DNA of 64,000 nucleotides from Haematococcus lacustris (GCA_030144725.1 JASKMD010000027.1:3024842-3088841), one strand, 5' to 3'; positions 1 to 12,350 are shown, counted from the first letter of the stretch. Program-made: numbers and translations. The notes: generated from the sequence alone by a model not told the origin.

Positions 1-198
1 CAATTGTCTGGGGGGCATCGGTATCACTTTTCCATGACGGTGTTACGAGGCTGAGGCCCGTGTTGAGTGATGTGCCATGTTCAGGCGTCAGCCGCCCAGT
101 CTCTGCCAGCGCATGAGGCTCAGGTCCAACCCATGCAGGTGAAACTAGCCCAGACTAGGATGGTAAGCACATCTGCATCCTGATGAAACACCTGCATC

Positions 199-3100
199 AT
201 GTGTGCCATACAGGCACATCGCAACAGGCCAGCCTTGGGTGACCTATGTACCGCCTACAACATGGATAGGAAGCGTGCGTTGCGTGATGTGCTACAGCTC
301 CTGGGCTTGTACGCCTTCAACGTGTTGGGGGACGGCAACTGCGCATACCGAGCAGCGGCAATGATTGCCGGTTTATGCAGTATCACAGTGAGTGTCAGGG
401 CCAGGGTAATGAGGCTCGTCACATGACAGCGCACTGCCCTGCTAGTGTCATCAGTCAATGAATGCCATACCCAGTCACATGACATCACATGGCTGTAGGT
501 TGATGTGTATGCAAGAATGCAAAGTGCATGTAGTGAATACACGTAAAACTGATGCCATATATGTGCAGGGGCACAAAGACCTACGCCAGGCCTGCTTTGA
601 TATTGGTATGAATATGATCAAGCATTTCCGGAGCCAAGCTGCCCCCCAGAGCAGCACCCTAGCGATGATGCTGGAAAATGCAGACACTGACAGATACGAG
701 GTGGACCCTGTGACTGGACAGTCGAAAATTGCCAGCATCTCGCTGGAAGAGCACCTGCTGACAGACATCCAGCAACCCAGGGCATGGAGTGGCTTCACCT
801 CCATGGTGCTCATGTCCGCAGTCCTTGGAGTCGAACTGCAGGTTCTAGACGAGGGCGATGGGAAGTGGTATGTTACTCCAGTAGATGCCCGAGGCTTGCT
901 CACCCGGGAGGAGAGCAAAGCTGTCATGCCACCAAACTTCCCATGCATGGACGAAGGTGAGATTTGCTACTTGGTGCGAGTTGATGACAACCATTTCCTG
1001 GCTTTAGGGCGTCAGGACGGCAGGCGTTTGACCGCGAATGAGGTGGACCTCAAGGCCATCGCTGTCCAGGTGAGCAGGACCAATGGCGGCGAAGATGTAA
1101 TGACATGGTAGGACACGTTGTAAGTGAGCTGATTATATATGCAGGTTAACAACCGCCAGCAGCAGCTTGCAGCCCCAACAAATGCTGCATTGGCCCAGGC
1201 TGTGGAAGTGGGCTTGCGTCTGGGCCTGAGCGGTGAGCTATGAACTTTGTACTGTTGGCGACCACGTGCACATGCGATGCTGGCTGAAAGGTATCTACCG
1301 TACAAATTGCAGGAGCAGCAACAGCTACCAGAGCAGCACCAGGCGCAGCAGCATCAACAAGACCAGCAGCCCCAGCAGCAGCAGCAGCAGCTCCACGAGC
1401 AGCAGCACCACCGTCCACCGTGCAATCTGCAGGGGCAGCAGCAGCAGGAGCAGCAGGAGCAGCAGCAGGTGGTGGTGCAGGTAGCCCTGCCAGTTTGGGT
1501 GGCAGCAGGGGTGGTGGTACCCCAAGCAGCAGCCAAGGGTCAGGCCTGAACCCGCCCGCCCCACCCCCTCGGCCAGGGAAGCGGGCCTCACAGGCCAAGC
1601 CCAAGCAGGGCCGGCCAGCCCTCCCCATGGGCCCAACCCTGCCCATGCACCCAGGTACAGGACCGGCAGCAGCAGCAGCGGCAGTAGCAGCAGCAGCGGC
1701 AGCAACAGTGGCAGCAGCACCAGCAGCAACAGCAGCGGAGGCTTGGGCAGGTGGTGAGGACAGTGATCCAGAGTGGACACGTGTGATCAAACGTGGTCGC
1801 CGAGCTTCACCGCCCAAGCCTGGCCATGGCCGGCCAGCCCTCCCCATGGGCTCAACCCCCCACATGCACCCAGGGGCAGGAGCGGCAGCAGCAGCAGCAG
1901 GTGGAGGTGGAGGTAGCCCAGCAAGTGTGGGTGGCAGCAGAGGTGGTGGTACCCCCAGCAACAGCCAGGGGTCAGATCGCTCCCTCTCCTCCCCGCCTCG
2001 TCCAGGGAGGCATGTTTCACAGCCCAAGCCCAAGCAGGGCCGGCCAGCCCCCCCCATGGGCCCAACCTCCCCCATGCACCCTGGAGCAGGAGCAGCAGCA
2101 GGAGCAGCAGCAGCAGAGACAGGAGCAGCAGCAGCTGCAGCAGGCGCAAGGGCAGCACCATGGTCCAAAGCAGCAGCAGGGTCTGGAGCAGCAGCAGGAG
2201 CAGCAGGAGCAACAGTAACAACAGCACCAGCAGCAGCAACAGACCTGTGCCCGCCCCCCCCGCCTCGTATAGGGAAGCGGGCTTCACAGGCCCCACCCAG
2301 CCAGAGCCGCCCAGCCCCCCACATGCGCCTAGCAGCAGCAGGAGCAGAAGCAGGAGCAGCAGCAAGGGCAGCAGCAGCAGCAGGAAACGCAGCAGCAGCA
2401 ACAGCAGGTGGTGGAGGTAGCCCTGCAAGTGTAGCAGGAAGCAAGGGTGGTGATTCCCCGAGCAACAGCCAGGGGTCAGACCGCTCACTGCCCTCTTCAC
2501 CTCGTCCAGGGAGGCATCCTCCACAGCCCAAGCCCAACCAGGGCCGACCAGCCCCCACAATGATCACACCCCCCCCCATGCACCCGGGGGGAGGTGCGAC
2601 AGCAGGGGCAGGGGTAGGGCCAGGGTCAGGGGCAGGGGCAGGGGCAGGGCCTGCAGCAGCAGCAGTAGCAAGAGCAGCAGCAACAGCAGCAGCGTCAACA
2701 GACCTGTGCCCGCCCCCCCCGCCTCGTATAGGCAATCGGCCTTCACAGGCCCGGCCCAGCCAGGGCCACCCAGACCTCCACATGCGCCTAGCAGCAGCAG
2801 CAGATGCAGGAGCAGCAGCAAGGGCAGGAGCGGCAGCAGGAGCAGGAGGAGCAGCAGCAGCAACAGCAGGTGATGCAGGTAGCCCTGTGAGTGCAGGTGG
2901 CAGCAGGGGTGGTGGTAACCCGAGCAGCAGCCAAGGCTCAGGCCTGAACCCGCCCGCCCCACCTCGCCTAGGTAAGCGGGCTTCACAGGCCCAGCCCAAC
3001 CAAGGCCGCCCCGCCCCACCCATGCGTCTAGCAGCAGCAACTGGTAGGTATGGGGGGCATGAACCGGGAATACGGGTACAAGGCGGCTTAGATAGCAATC

Positions 3101-6100
3101 AAAATACATGTGTTGGATGTGCGTCAGGTATGCTTTGCTGCTGCCATGCAGCGTGCGCACAACCGCACACCACCGCCGATGACCCCTTTGATAATGCTGA
3201 AGGACCTGAGGTAATGCCACATATGTCCGCGTCAGCAATATATGCCCACCAATAATCTTGACATCACTCTGTAGATAGACAGGAGCTAATGGCAAAACAA
3301 TGTGCTGTCCATGCAGGCCAACCCAGACCATCATCAACAGCCACCAGCACATCAACCCAGGAGGCGTAACCCGGTAAGCTTCTAGTGTATAATTGGTGCA
3401 GTTAGGTTGAATAAACACAACCCCAACATGACCCTGTCCAACACTCATAACAACTTTTGCTTCATGACGAGTGCCAATGTGCAGGAGGTGTATGATCCAG
3501 TGACACCCGGTGGTCAAATGTTTTGGGAGCGAGGGCCTGATGGTAGCGTGAGGCCCGAATCCCTATATGACAGCGTCATCCACAAGGCGATTGGGCGCAT
3601 GAGGGTATGTTCTAAATCACGGACGCAAAACATGGGAGTACACCGTGACTTGGTGGCATCACAAAGCCAATTGTTTGCCAATGCAGTCCTTCCTACGCCG
3701 CAAGGGCAGGCGCGACGCCCTTAGTCTTAACGTAGAAGTTGGCTACGCCATCATGTGTGAATCAACATGGACTCCTAATGCATTCAACGCTCTCCACCTA
3801 TCTCAGCACAATGTGTTCTTCATCCCAATGGAGGGCCGGCTAATCGCTGTGTACCCGAAGCTCCTACTGTTCGTGATCTTCAGCCCAAACCAGGTGAAGG
3901 ACTTTGTAGCCTGTTCCCAATATCTGATGTTCATTAGACTACTAAGCCACTGTTTTGAAAAGTACTTGAATGTATCATGTTGCTTGAGATGCAATGCCGC
4001 AGGGACTAACAGCCCGGGAGGAACACAGCGTGTTTAAGTTTTTGAAAACACATGTATTGGATACAGAGGAATGGACTTGCATGGATGGGAAGTGCCCTAA
4101 GCAGGATGATGACTGGAGTGATGAACTGCGTATGCTGATCCACATGGAATACTTATGGCGCCGGAGCTTCAGGTGAGCGACTTGGTTGCCATGTCAAGGA
4201 GTGGCGCATGCATGCCACTTTCCAATGTTTGCCTGCTATCAGATGACATAGGTGGCCATTAGATTTCTCAAGCATAGTTAGACCATTGATACCGTTCTGC
4301 CTGCAGGCGCAAACATGTGGAGTCCATTCGTTATGACGCAAGTCGAATGTTAGCTCGCCAACGAGCGCTGCAGTGCACCATGGAGAGTGAAGAGGATTGG
4401 TGCTCATTGGTACGTCCGGGTGCCATAGTCAGCATAGATGCATAGATCGCATTGCCACATGTCATAAGATCAACTAACTGTTCTTGTGTTATTGCGTAGA
4501 TCGATTTGCACCCCAAGTGGAGGGACAGTGTACCGCGAGACATGGCTGACCCATTGTCGGTGAGTAATCCGCACTGACAGCATGGTAAGTCACAGGATGT
4601 TTAGGTAGGAGGACATCAAAGCGCATGGGGATTGTCCGTGCTACAGGGGAGTGATGTCCCATCGCCAATGTCATCACCATCAGTGGCATCATCTTCATCG
4701 TCCGCTTCTCCTCCTCCGTCACCACCACCAGGGTTCCAGCCCTTACCTCGCCAATCCCAACCCATCAGTAAGTCTCAAGCCCAACACCAGGTTAACCATG
4801 CGAACAAAGGGTCACATGAGTAGTTCTCACCATAACATCAGTGTTGACTTTGAGTAACAAAGAGGGTGGGATGGTGAGAGCGGGTGACAGTGAAAATGTG
4901 ATCTTGTGTGGCAGTATGTGACAACGGGTGAGCCACACATCAAACAGCTACCCTCGCCTTCATGCTTACAGCCTTTGCTCATGCCTTTACACCACAGGTC
5001 TCCAATCAATGGGAGCTGCGACTGCAAGCGAGGAAACGTCATTGTCTTTTCCTTCTCTCAGCACCCCAGCCGCTACCCCCCATCCACTCAAGCCACCAGT
5101 CAGCGCACCTCCAGCCCCTACCCCTTCAACGTCAAAAGACCGAGCTCCAGCCACTGCCCTTGGCCCTGCCCCTGGCCCTGCCCCTGCCCCTGCCCCAGGC
5201 CCTGCCCCTGCCCCTGCCCCTGCCCCTGCCCCTGGCCATGCCCCTGCCCCTGCCCCTGCCCCTGCCCCTGCCCCTGCCCCTGGCCCTGCCTTTGGCCTTG
5301 GCCCTGGCCCTACACCTGCCCCTGCCCCTGGCCTTGCCCCTGGCCATCCCCCTGGCCATGCCCCTGCCCCTGACCCTGACCCTGCCCCTGGCCTTGCACC
5401 TGGCCTTGCATCTGCTACTGGCCCTGGCCCTGCCCCTGGCTTTGCACCTGGCCCTGCCCCTGCCCCTGCCCCTGCCCCTGCCCCTGCCCCTGCCCCTGCC
5501 CCTGCCCCTGCCCCTGCCCCTGCCCCTGCCCTTGCCCCTGCCCCTGCCCCTACACCTGCACCTGCCCCTGCCCCTGCCTGTGACCCAGCCCCAGCCCCAG
5601 CCCCAACCTCAGCACCACCCACTGGCGCAACGCCGATCCCAGGCCTAGTCCATGCTCCTGCCCATGCCCTTCCCCATGGCACCGCCCCAGCCTCAGCTAC
5701 CAGCCCAGTAGCAGCAGCGGCAGCAGCAGAGGCACCAGCACCACCACCGACACCGGCACCAGCATCTGCCCCTGCCCCAGCAGCCCCTGCCCCTGCCCCA
5801 GCTGCACCTTCCCCAGCAGCCCCTGCCCCAGCAGCCCCTGCCCCAGCAGCACCTGCCCCAGCAGCCCCTGCCCCAGCACCCGCTTCCCCAGCAGCCCCTG
5901 CCCCAGCAGCACCTTGCCCAGCAGCCCCTGCCCCAGCAGCCCCTGGCCCAGCAGCCCCTGCTCCAGCAGCCCCTGCCCCTGGCCCAGCAGCCCCTGCCCC
6001 AGCAGCCCCTGCCCCAGCAGCCCCTGCCCCTGCCCCAGCAGCCCCCGCCCCAGCAGCCCCTGCCCCAGCTGCCCCTGAATCAGCAGCCCCTGCCCCAGCT

Positions 6101-9100
6101 GCCCCTGCCCCAGCAGCCCCTGCCCCAGCAGCCCCTGCCCCTGCCCCAGCAGCCCCCGCCCTAGCAGCCCCTGCCCCAGCTGCCCCTGAATCAGCAGCCC
6201 CTGCCCCAGCTGCCCCTGCCCCAGCAGCCCCTGCCACTGCCCCAGCAGCCCCTGCCCCTGCCCCAGCAGCCCCTAACCCTGCCCCAGCAGCCCCTGCCCC
6301 TGCCCCAGCTGCCCCTGACCCAGCAGCCCCTGCCTCAGCAGCCCCTGCCCCAGCAGACCCTGCCACTGCCACTGCCCCAGCGCCTGCCACAGCAGCCCCA
6401 GACCCTGCCCAACCAGACCCCGCCACAGGTAAGGATGTATATATGTACACATTACAAAAAACATGCTAATAAGCCATGTCATGTCCATGCGCACATATGT
6501 TCCCACAGCAGCCATGAGTAGGCTCTTAAAGTAAGCCAGTCAAAGCATAACGCCACGACTTTCACAGCGTACAGTGTCTTGCATGCAGTGGACGTGAACC
6601 GGCTGATAAACACGGTTCTGCATCTTGATGAGCGCCAGAACCGGGAGGTCGCGTACGGACAGGCTGCATGGCATGCAGTATCTCAGTTGCAGAAGGCTGT
6701 AGGCGATGCAATGCTGGAACTGCATCAGCGGCAGCGCGCGGCATTTCAGCAGCAGCAGCAGGAGCTTGAGCGGCAGTTGAGGCAGCAGAATGACACCGTG
6801 CTCATGCTGCAGCAGCAGTTACAGGCATCTGAGAAGGCAAGGGCCCAGATGCAGAAGCAGATGCTGCAGGAAGAGCAGCAGGTGAAGAAGCAGATGGAGC
6901 AGCTGACAGCCAGTGTAGCTTCCTTGTTAGAGGTAAGACGATCATGCATCAGAGAGACTATAGAACAATAACAACCACAAATGAGGCAAACCGCCATGTG
7001 GCCATTCAGTGCACTATTTGTGATCACATGTGTTGATATCACTGGATGAGCATCATGGCACATGCAGGGAACAGGGCCCCGGCAACAAACTGTTGCTCAA
7101 GCGCCGCCAACACAGCCAACAACTACCGCCAAAAGGAAAGCCACAGCGCCAGCAAGGACCACAGCCGCTCGACAGCAGGTACGCACTAATATCTCAAGGA
7201 GACTGCATGGGCAACAATGAACAAGTAACAATGTGTTGCTTGAACTCTATTGCAGGAGGCAGGCAAACCAGCTGCTCCAGCCACAACAACAAGCAAGGGA
7301 CAAAAGCGGGGCAGAAGTGGCAAACAAGTGGACAACAGCGAGGAGGTGACAGGAATCAACACCTAGTCCGACCCATACCACATGACCCCGAAACGTAATC
7401 CCACCCTATCCCTATCCCTATCCCTATCCCTAGCCCTAGCCCTAGCCCTAGCCCTAGCCCTAGCCCTAGCCCTAGCCCTAGCCCTAGCCCAAGCCCTAGC
7501 CCTAGCCCTAGCCCTAGCCCTAGCCCTAGCCCTAGCCCTAGCCCTAGCCCTAGCCCTAGCCCTACCCCTACCCCTAGCCCTACCCCTAACCCTAACCCTA
7601 GCCCTAACCCTAACCCAACCCCATCCCCACGTCCATGCCTATCCCTATCCCTATCACTAACCCTATCACTAACCCTATCCCTATCCCTATCCCTATCCCT
7701 ATCCCTATCCCTATCCCTACCCCTACCCCTACCCCTACCCCTACCCCTACCCCTACCCCTACCCCTACCCCTACCCCTACCCCTACCCCTACCCCTACCC
7801 CTACCCCTACCCCTACCCCTACCCCTACCCCTACCCCTACCCCTACCCCTACCCCTACCCCTACCCCTACCCCTACCCCTACCCCTACCCCTACCCTTAC
7901 CCCTACCCCTACCCCTACCCCTAGCCCTAGCCCTAGCCCTAGCCCTAGACCTAGACCTAGCACTATCACTAACCCTAACCAAACCCCATGCCTAGTGTCT
8001 ATGAGGAACATTGTGTATGACTGCAGGCTACTGTTTGGCGGCCTTGCAATTACGCCGATGGCAATGTTGTGGTGAAGAAGTTCACCCCTGAGCAGGCTGA
8101 TCAGTGGCGTGAGGCAGTGCTGGAGATGGGTGTTGCCATGACCAGCCTCCCAGGCCACCTCATCCCAACGTCTCAGCTGGAGTGGGCATTACAGCTCCTC
8201 AGCCTGGTGTTTGGCTACGCCATCTTCAACGACATCCCCCTCACCGAGAGTCACGGTTGGCCCGTCATAAGCGAAGGGGAGCTCGATGTGCGATACAGCA
8301 CAGGCCAGCGCCTGCAGATGCCTTTCACTACGGCAAATGCAGATGGCAGCCTGCCTGATGATGTCTCCATGTCGGGGTGTTGGACAGCCAGGTCCTTGCG
8401 CATCATCAGAAAGGACCAAGCCATGGCAGCCCAGCAGGATGCAGCAGGCGAAGCTGCACGCACCAGATTGAAGCAGTATGCCACAGCTGTCCGCCTTGCC
8501 CGCCCTTACCTCAGGAAGCTACAGCAGCATGCCTCACAGCTTTCGCAGGTCACCCTCAGGGGGGGTACAGTGCTCACCAACGACACCATGCATGGGCGTG
8601 ACGTCAATTCTGTGGGCATGGCTCTAACGAAGGCCACAGGTTTGGTGGCAGCCCAGGCTTTGCATGTGGACGTCAACCCAGACCCGTCCCTCTCCACCCC
8701 CCCCCACACAGCAGCAGCAGCTGCAGCCGCGACAGCACCCCAGACCAGCAGCCCTCCCTCACATGCCGTCCCCTCTACCTCAGCCCCTGCTGCGTCTTCA
8801 GCAACAACACCCACAGCCCCCCCAAGGTTCATTTGGGGGCGAGATGGTCTGGTGATGATCATCGCTGTTGGAGTGACGCAGGTGCTGGTCAGCCCAGGCA
8901 GCCATGTGCAGGTGTTGAAGGTGGAGAAGAAGCACAAGGGGGAGATATCGGCAAGAGTCCTGAAGACGGCCATGAAGGCCATGCCCAAGATGCAGGTCTA
9001 CAGGGTGACACTACAGCCGGGTGAGGTGCTTGGGATGCGCGGTTACACGGTCCATGCAGGGGATTGGGGCCTGCCAGACAAAGCTTCCACCAGGGTGCAC

Positions 9101-9550
9101 TTGTATGGCAGCGAGGGCTACATCAACAATGCCACCTGTTTTCTGTCCATGCTGGATGTGGAGTTCGTGCACAAATGCCAGCCCACCAGTCCTCCTCAGC
9201 GTCGTGAGCAATATGACAACTGGCCACCGGGGTTAGCGCCATTGCATGGGGGTCTTTATGTGCAGCCTGAGCCCTATGAGCGCCCTGCACGAGCACCGGT
9301 GGACACATTATGGAACTCAGACTGGGCATTGTCTGATGAGCTCGTACAAGCAGAGTTGACCAGTCTGTTGGGCCATTGGGATGAGTCCATGGCTGCAGAG
9401 GCAGCAGAAGAAGCAGAGAAGGAGAAGAAGAAGGGAAAAAAGGTTGTAGTGGCAGAGGTGACGGAGGAGGCACAGGAAACAGAAGAGGCAGGGGGCAAAG
9501 AGGCAGGGGACGAGGAGGCGAGAAAGAAGAAGCAAGGGAGAAAGAGGTAG
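199..9550 (+). CDS. 17-exon gene: OTU-type protease, repeats, coiled coil and 2OG-Fe(II) dioxygenase-like domain
   Basis: Model: join 199-387, 569-1069, 1145-1232, 1313-3043, 3152-3210, 3317-3373, 3485-3604, 3687-3893, 4003-4172, 4307-4409, 4500-4559, 4647-4767, 4998-6428, 6589-6932, 7068-7178, 7256-7345, 8027-9550. All introns are GT-AG, every phase matches, and the 6,906 nt give 2,301 aa with no stop, so one gene is favoured over two. Residues ~40-210 look like an OTU cysteine protease: GDGNC with Cys48, a W-x(6)-S segment, and NHF with His205. Residues ~260-835 are Ala/Gly/Pro-rich repeats. Residues ~985-1040 hold a W-x-C...GKCP...RML-I-H motif also seen at 46.2 kb. Residues ~1136-1612 are Ala-Pro repeats, ~1613-1727 a Gln-rich coiled coil. 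Residues ~1795-2301 hold HVD (His2007), a GSH loop, distal His2137 in TVHAG and Arg2150, as in PhyH-like dioxygenases. The start (199) is uncertain; an exon may lie upstream. Enzymatic activity is inferred. Confidence 0.75.
1480..3035 (+). repeat. Coding minisatellite in exon 4 of the OTU-dioxygenase gene
   Basis: About six imperfect copies of a roughly 250-300-bp unit. Each encodes an Ala/Gly/Gln tract, a Gly-Ser block (SPAS-GGS-GGGTPS) and a Pro-rich basic block (PPRPGK-ASQ-KPKQGRP). The unit stays in frame throughout. It is probably an intrinsically disordered spacer prone to length change. Confidence 0.8.
5155..6420 (+). repeat. Ala-Pro coding repeat (CCTGCC hexamers and CCAGCAGCC variants)
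   Basis: Most of exon 13 is hexanucleotide CCTGCC, turning into CCAGCAGCCCCTGCC towards 3'. In the gene frame it encodes hundreds of residues of alternating Ala and Pro, a rigid extended linker. The same stretch is open in other frames only because of its periodicity. Confidence 0.85.
7402..7976. repeat. Telomere-like hexamer array inside an intron
   Basis: About 570 bp of CCCTAN hexamers fills most of the last intron (7346-8026). Blocks are homogeneous: CCCTAT, then CCCTAG, a few CCCTAA and mixed units, CCCTAT again, a long CCCTAC block and a short CCCTAG block. CCCTAA is the vertebrate-type telomere unit; the mix suggests slippage-driven drift, not a functional telomere. Confidence 0.85.
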
Positions 9551-9689
9551 ATGTGTAACATGAATGTCGTTATGTTGATGTGTGAAAAGACAAATGTGTT
9601 AAACATGTTCGTGATTCCGGCCTAAATTGATTTTATAACCACTAGGTCTCAGTCCAAATCGGACAACAAGGTCACGGAGCGTGAGGCCT

Positions 9690-11080
9690 ACAGTACAGTA
9701 GGCGCCTACAGGACTGTTAGTGGACTCGCGAGGTACCCCGGGGTGTCTACAGTACTGTAGAGGTCTACAGTACTGTAGATATCTACAGTACTGTAGATAT
9801 CTACAGTACTGTAGGTACCTCGAGGCACCTCAAGAGACCATTGTCAGTACTGTAGAGGTCTACAGTACTGTAGATGTCTACAGTACTGTAGCGGTCTACA
9901 GTACTGTAGAGATCTACAGTACTGTAAGTGGTCTCTCGAGGTACCTCAGGGTACCTACAGGACTGTAGACCTTTACAGTACTGTAGAGGTCTACAGTACT
10001 TAAACCCCTACAGTACTGTAGACCTCTACAGTACTGTAGACATCTACAGTACTGTAGACATCTACAGTACAAACAATGGTCTCTTGAGGTGCCTCGAGGT
10101 ACCTACAGTACTGTAGATATCTACAATACTGTAGATATCTACAGTACTGTTGACCTCTACAGTACTGTAGATGTCTACAGTATTGTAGATGTCTACAGTA
10201 CTGTAGAGGTCAACAGTACTGACAATGGTCTTTCGAGGTACCTCGAGGTACCTACAGTACTGTAGATATCTACAGTACTGTAGACATTTACAGTACTGTA
10301 AATGGTCTCTCGAGGTACCTCGAGGTACCTCGAGGTACTGTAGATGTCTACAGTACTGTAAATGTCTACAGTACTGTAGATGTCTACAGTACTGTAGAGG
10401 TCTACAGTACTGTAGATGTCTACAGTACTGTAGAGGTCTACAGTACTGTAGATGTCTACAGTACTGTAGATGTCTACAGTACTGTAAATGGTCTCTCGAG
10501 GTACCTCGAGGTACCTACAGTACTGTAGATGTCTACAGTACTGTAGATGTCCACAGTACTGTAGATGTCTACAGTACTGTATGTGTCTACAGTACAGTAG
10601 AGGTCTACAGTACTGTAGATGTCTACAGTACTGTAAATGGTCTCTCGAGGTACCTCGAGGTACCTACAGTACTGTAGATGTCTACAGTACTGTAGATGTC
10701 TACAGTACTGTAGATGTCTACAGTACTGTAGGTGTCTACAGTACTGTAGAGGTCTACAGTACTGTAGACATCTACAGTACTGTAAGTGGTCTCTCGAGGT
10801 ACCTCGAGGTACCTACAGTACTGTAGATGTCTACAGTACTGTAGATGTCTACAGTACTGTAGATGTCTACAGTACTGTAAGTGGTCTCTCGCGAGGTACC
10901 CCGACAGTACTGTAGACCTCTACAGTACTGTAGCATGGCCGTATCTCACCAACCGCGCAAAATCACGAATTTTAGTTTCAACCCCCGATCTTACAATGCC
11001 TTCTTTAGACTATGTACCAAGTCCGAGGCTCTGTTCGTGTACTCGCGAGGTACCCCGACAGTACTGTAGACCTCTACAGT
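9690..11080. repeat. Subterminal palindrome array of element Z
   Basis: Roughly sixty copies of the perfect palindrome CTACAGTACTGTAG spaced by 4-6 bp (GATGT, GAGGT, GATAT). They are grouped into blocks separated by a GGTCTCTCGAGGTACCTCGAGGTAC spacer, itself partly palindromic. The outermost part includes a 154-bp tandem duplication (from about 10890 and about 11044). Position and form match transposase-binding subterminal repeats of CACTA elements. Confidence 0.8.
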
Positions 11081-11159
11081 ACTGTAGCATGGCCGTATCT
11101 CACCAACCGCGCAAAATCACGAATTTTAGTTTCAACCCCCAATCTTACAATGCCTTCAT

Positions 11160-11222
11160 TTGACTATGTACCAAGTCCGAGGCTCTGAATCTCAAAAATG
11201 CTGTTACTAATTTGCCTGAGTG
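11160..11222 (-). other. Right terminal inverted repeat of element Z
   Basis: Read on the minus strand the end begins CACTCAGGCAAATTAGT and then shares short blocks with the X and Y right ends. The next bases, CG at 11223-11224, could be a 2-bp target duplication. Confidence 0.55.
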
Positions 11223-11353
11223 CGCCTACGTCATTTCCTCCCGGGAGGCATACTGCAGATAGCCCCAGGAAAGGCCGACTCATAGCCGTTGTAATCGTTG
11301 AAAAACTCCAAGTTGTTGCGATGTTATAACTATTTGAAAAGTTACCTAACCCT
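11223..11353 (+). other. Left terminal region of element Y
   Basis: This unique sequence can be aligned with 38641-38785 at the left end of X, including the CTCCCGGGAGG palindrome and GATGTTATAAC. The extreme terminus is missing. It leads directly into the first CCCTGTACAGGGTCC palindrome. Confidence 0.65.
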
Positions 11354-12180
11354 GTACAGGGTCCTAGGCCACAGGGTTCTGCCGCACGGCTACAGGGTCC
11401 TGCGACATTAGGCTACAGGGTTCTGCCGCACGGCTACAGGGTCGTACGACATTAGTCTACAGGGTCCTGCCGCACGCCTACAGGGTCCTGCGACGTATGT
11501 CTACAGGGTCCTGCCGCACGCCTACAGGGTCCTGCGACACACGTCTACAGGGTTCTGCCGCACGCCTACAGGGTCCTGCTACATTAGGCCAAAGGGTTCT
11601 GCCGCACGCCTACAGGGTCCTGCGACGTTTGGCTACAGGGTTCTGCCGCACGGCTACAGGGTCCTGCTACATTAGGCTACAGGGTCCTGCCGCACGCCTA
11701 CAGGGTCTTGCGACGTTTGGCTACAGGGTTCTGCCGCACGCCTACAGGGTCCTGCGACGTTTGTCTACAGGGTTCTGCCGCACGCCTACAGGGTCCTGCG
11801 ACGTTTGTCTACAGGGTTCTGCCGCACGGCTACAGGGTCCTACGACATTTGTCTACAGGGTTCTGCCGCACGCCTACAGGGTTCTGCGACACACGTCTAC
11901 AGGGTTCTGCCGCACGCCTACAGGGTCCTACGACACTCGTCTACAGGGTCCTGCCGCACGCCTACAGGGTTCTGCGACACACGTCTACAGGGTTCTGCCG
12001 CACGCCTACAGGGTCCTGCGACACTCGTCTACAGGGTTCTGCCGCACGCCTACAGGGTCCTGCGACACACGTCTACAGGGTTCTGCCGCACGCCTACAGG
12101 GTCCTGTGACCCACGTCTACAGGGTTCTGCCGCACGCCTACAGGGTCCTACGACACTCGTCTACAGGGTCATACAGGTCA
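11354..12180. repeat. Left subterminal array of element Y
   Basis: Tandem units of about 36 bp built as CTACAGGGTTCTGCCGCACG followed by CCTACAGGGTCCTGCGAC with variable ends. The array starts with the perfect palindrome CCCTGTACAGGG. The same unit occurs inverted at 24480-25080 near the right end, as expected for subterminal transposase-binding arrays. Confidence 0.8.
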
Positions 12181-12350
12181 CACCGCTAGGTAGCTAAGGC
12201 ATTCTATCACTAGTTGCTGATGGTGTGACAATGGCTGCAGCAGCAACATGACAGTGACGCAGCCCCGGCAACCACAGAACAGGAACAGCATTACGAGCAT
12301 CTATTCTGTCATCCGTTCTTACTAGGTGCAGTACCGTGATTGATGTATGA

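Larger units (their letters stand above)
1..11222 (+). mobile_element. Element Z: CACTA-like DNA transposon, right part (left end outside window)
   Basis: The right end is seen: reading inward from 11222 on the minus strand the terminus begins CACTCAGGCAAATTAGT, which resembles the right terminus of X (CACTCGTGCAAATTAAGG) and continues with further similar blocks such as an ACTTGGTA motif. Inside it lies a palindrome array (about 9690-11080) and then a large plus-strand gene (199-9550). The order gene, array, terminus is the same as on the right side of element Y. No transposase is visible for Z; by analogy it would lie left of base 1. Bases 1-198 show no convincing exon. Calling this one element is inference, since the left end is missing. 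Confidence 0.6.

Noticed and set aside
1146..3098. 650-codon minus-strand frame opposite exon 4 of the OTU-dioxygenase gene
   Set aside because: Mirror of a GC-rich coding repeat; the plus strand has matching splice sites and phases, the minus strand does not.
4987..6450. 487-codon minus-strand Gly-Ala-rich frame
   Set aside because: Complement of the CCTGCC/CCAGCAGCC repeat; lacks independent support.
7356..7982. Arg-Gly repeat frame on the minus strand, resembling an RGG protein
   Set aside because: Translation of telomere-like hexamers within an intron.
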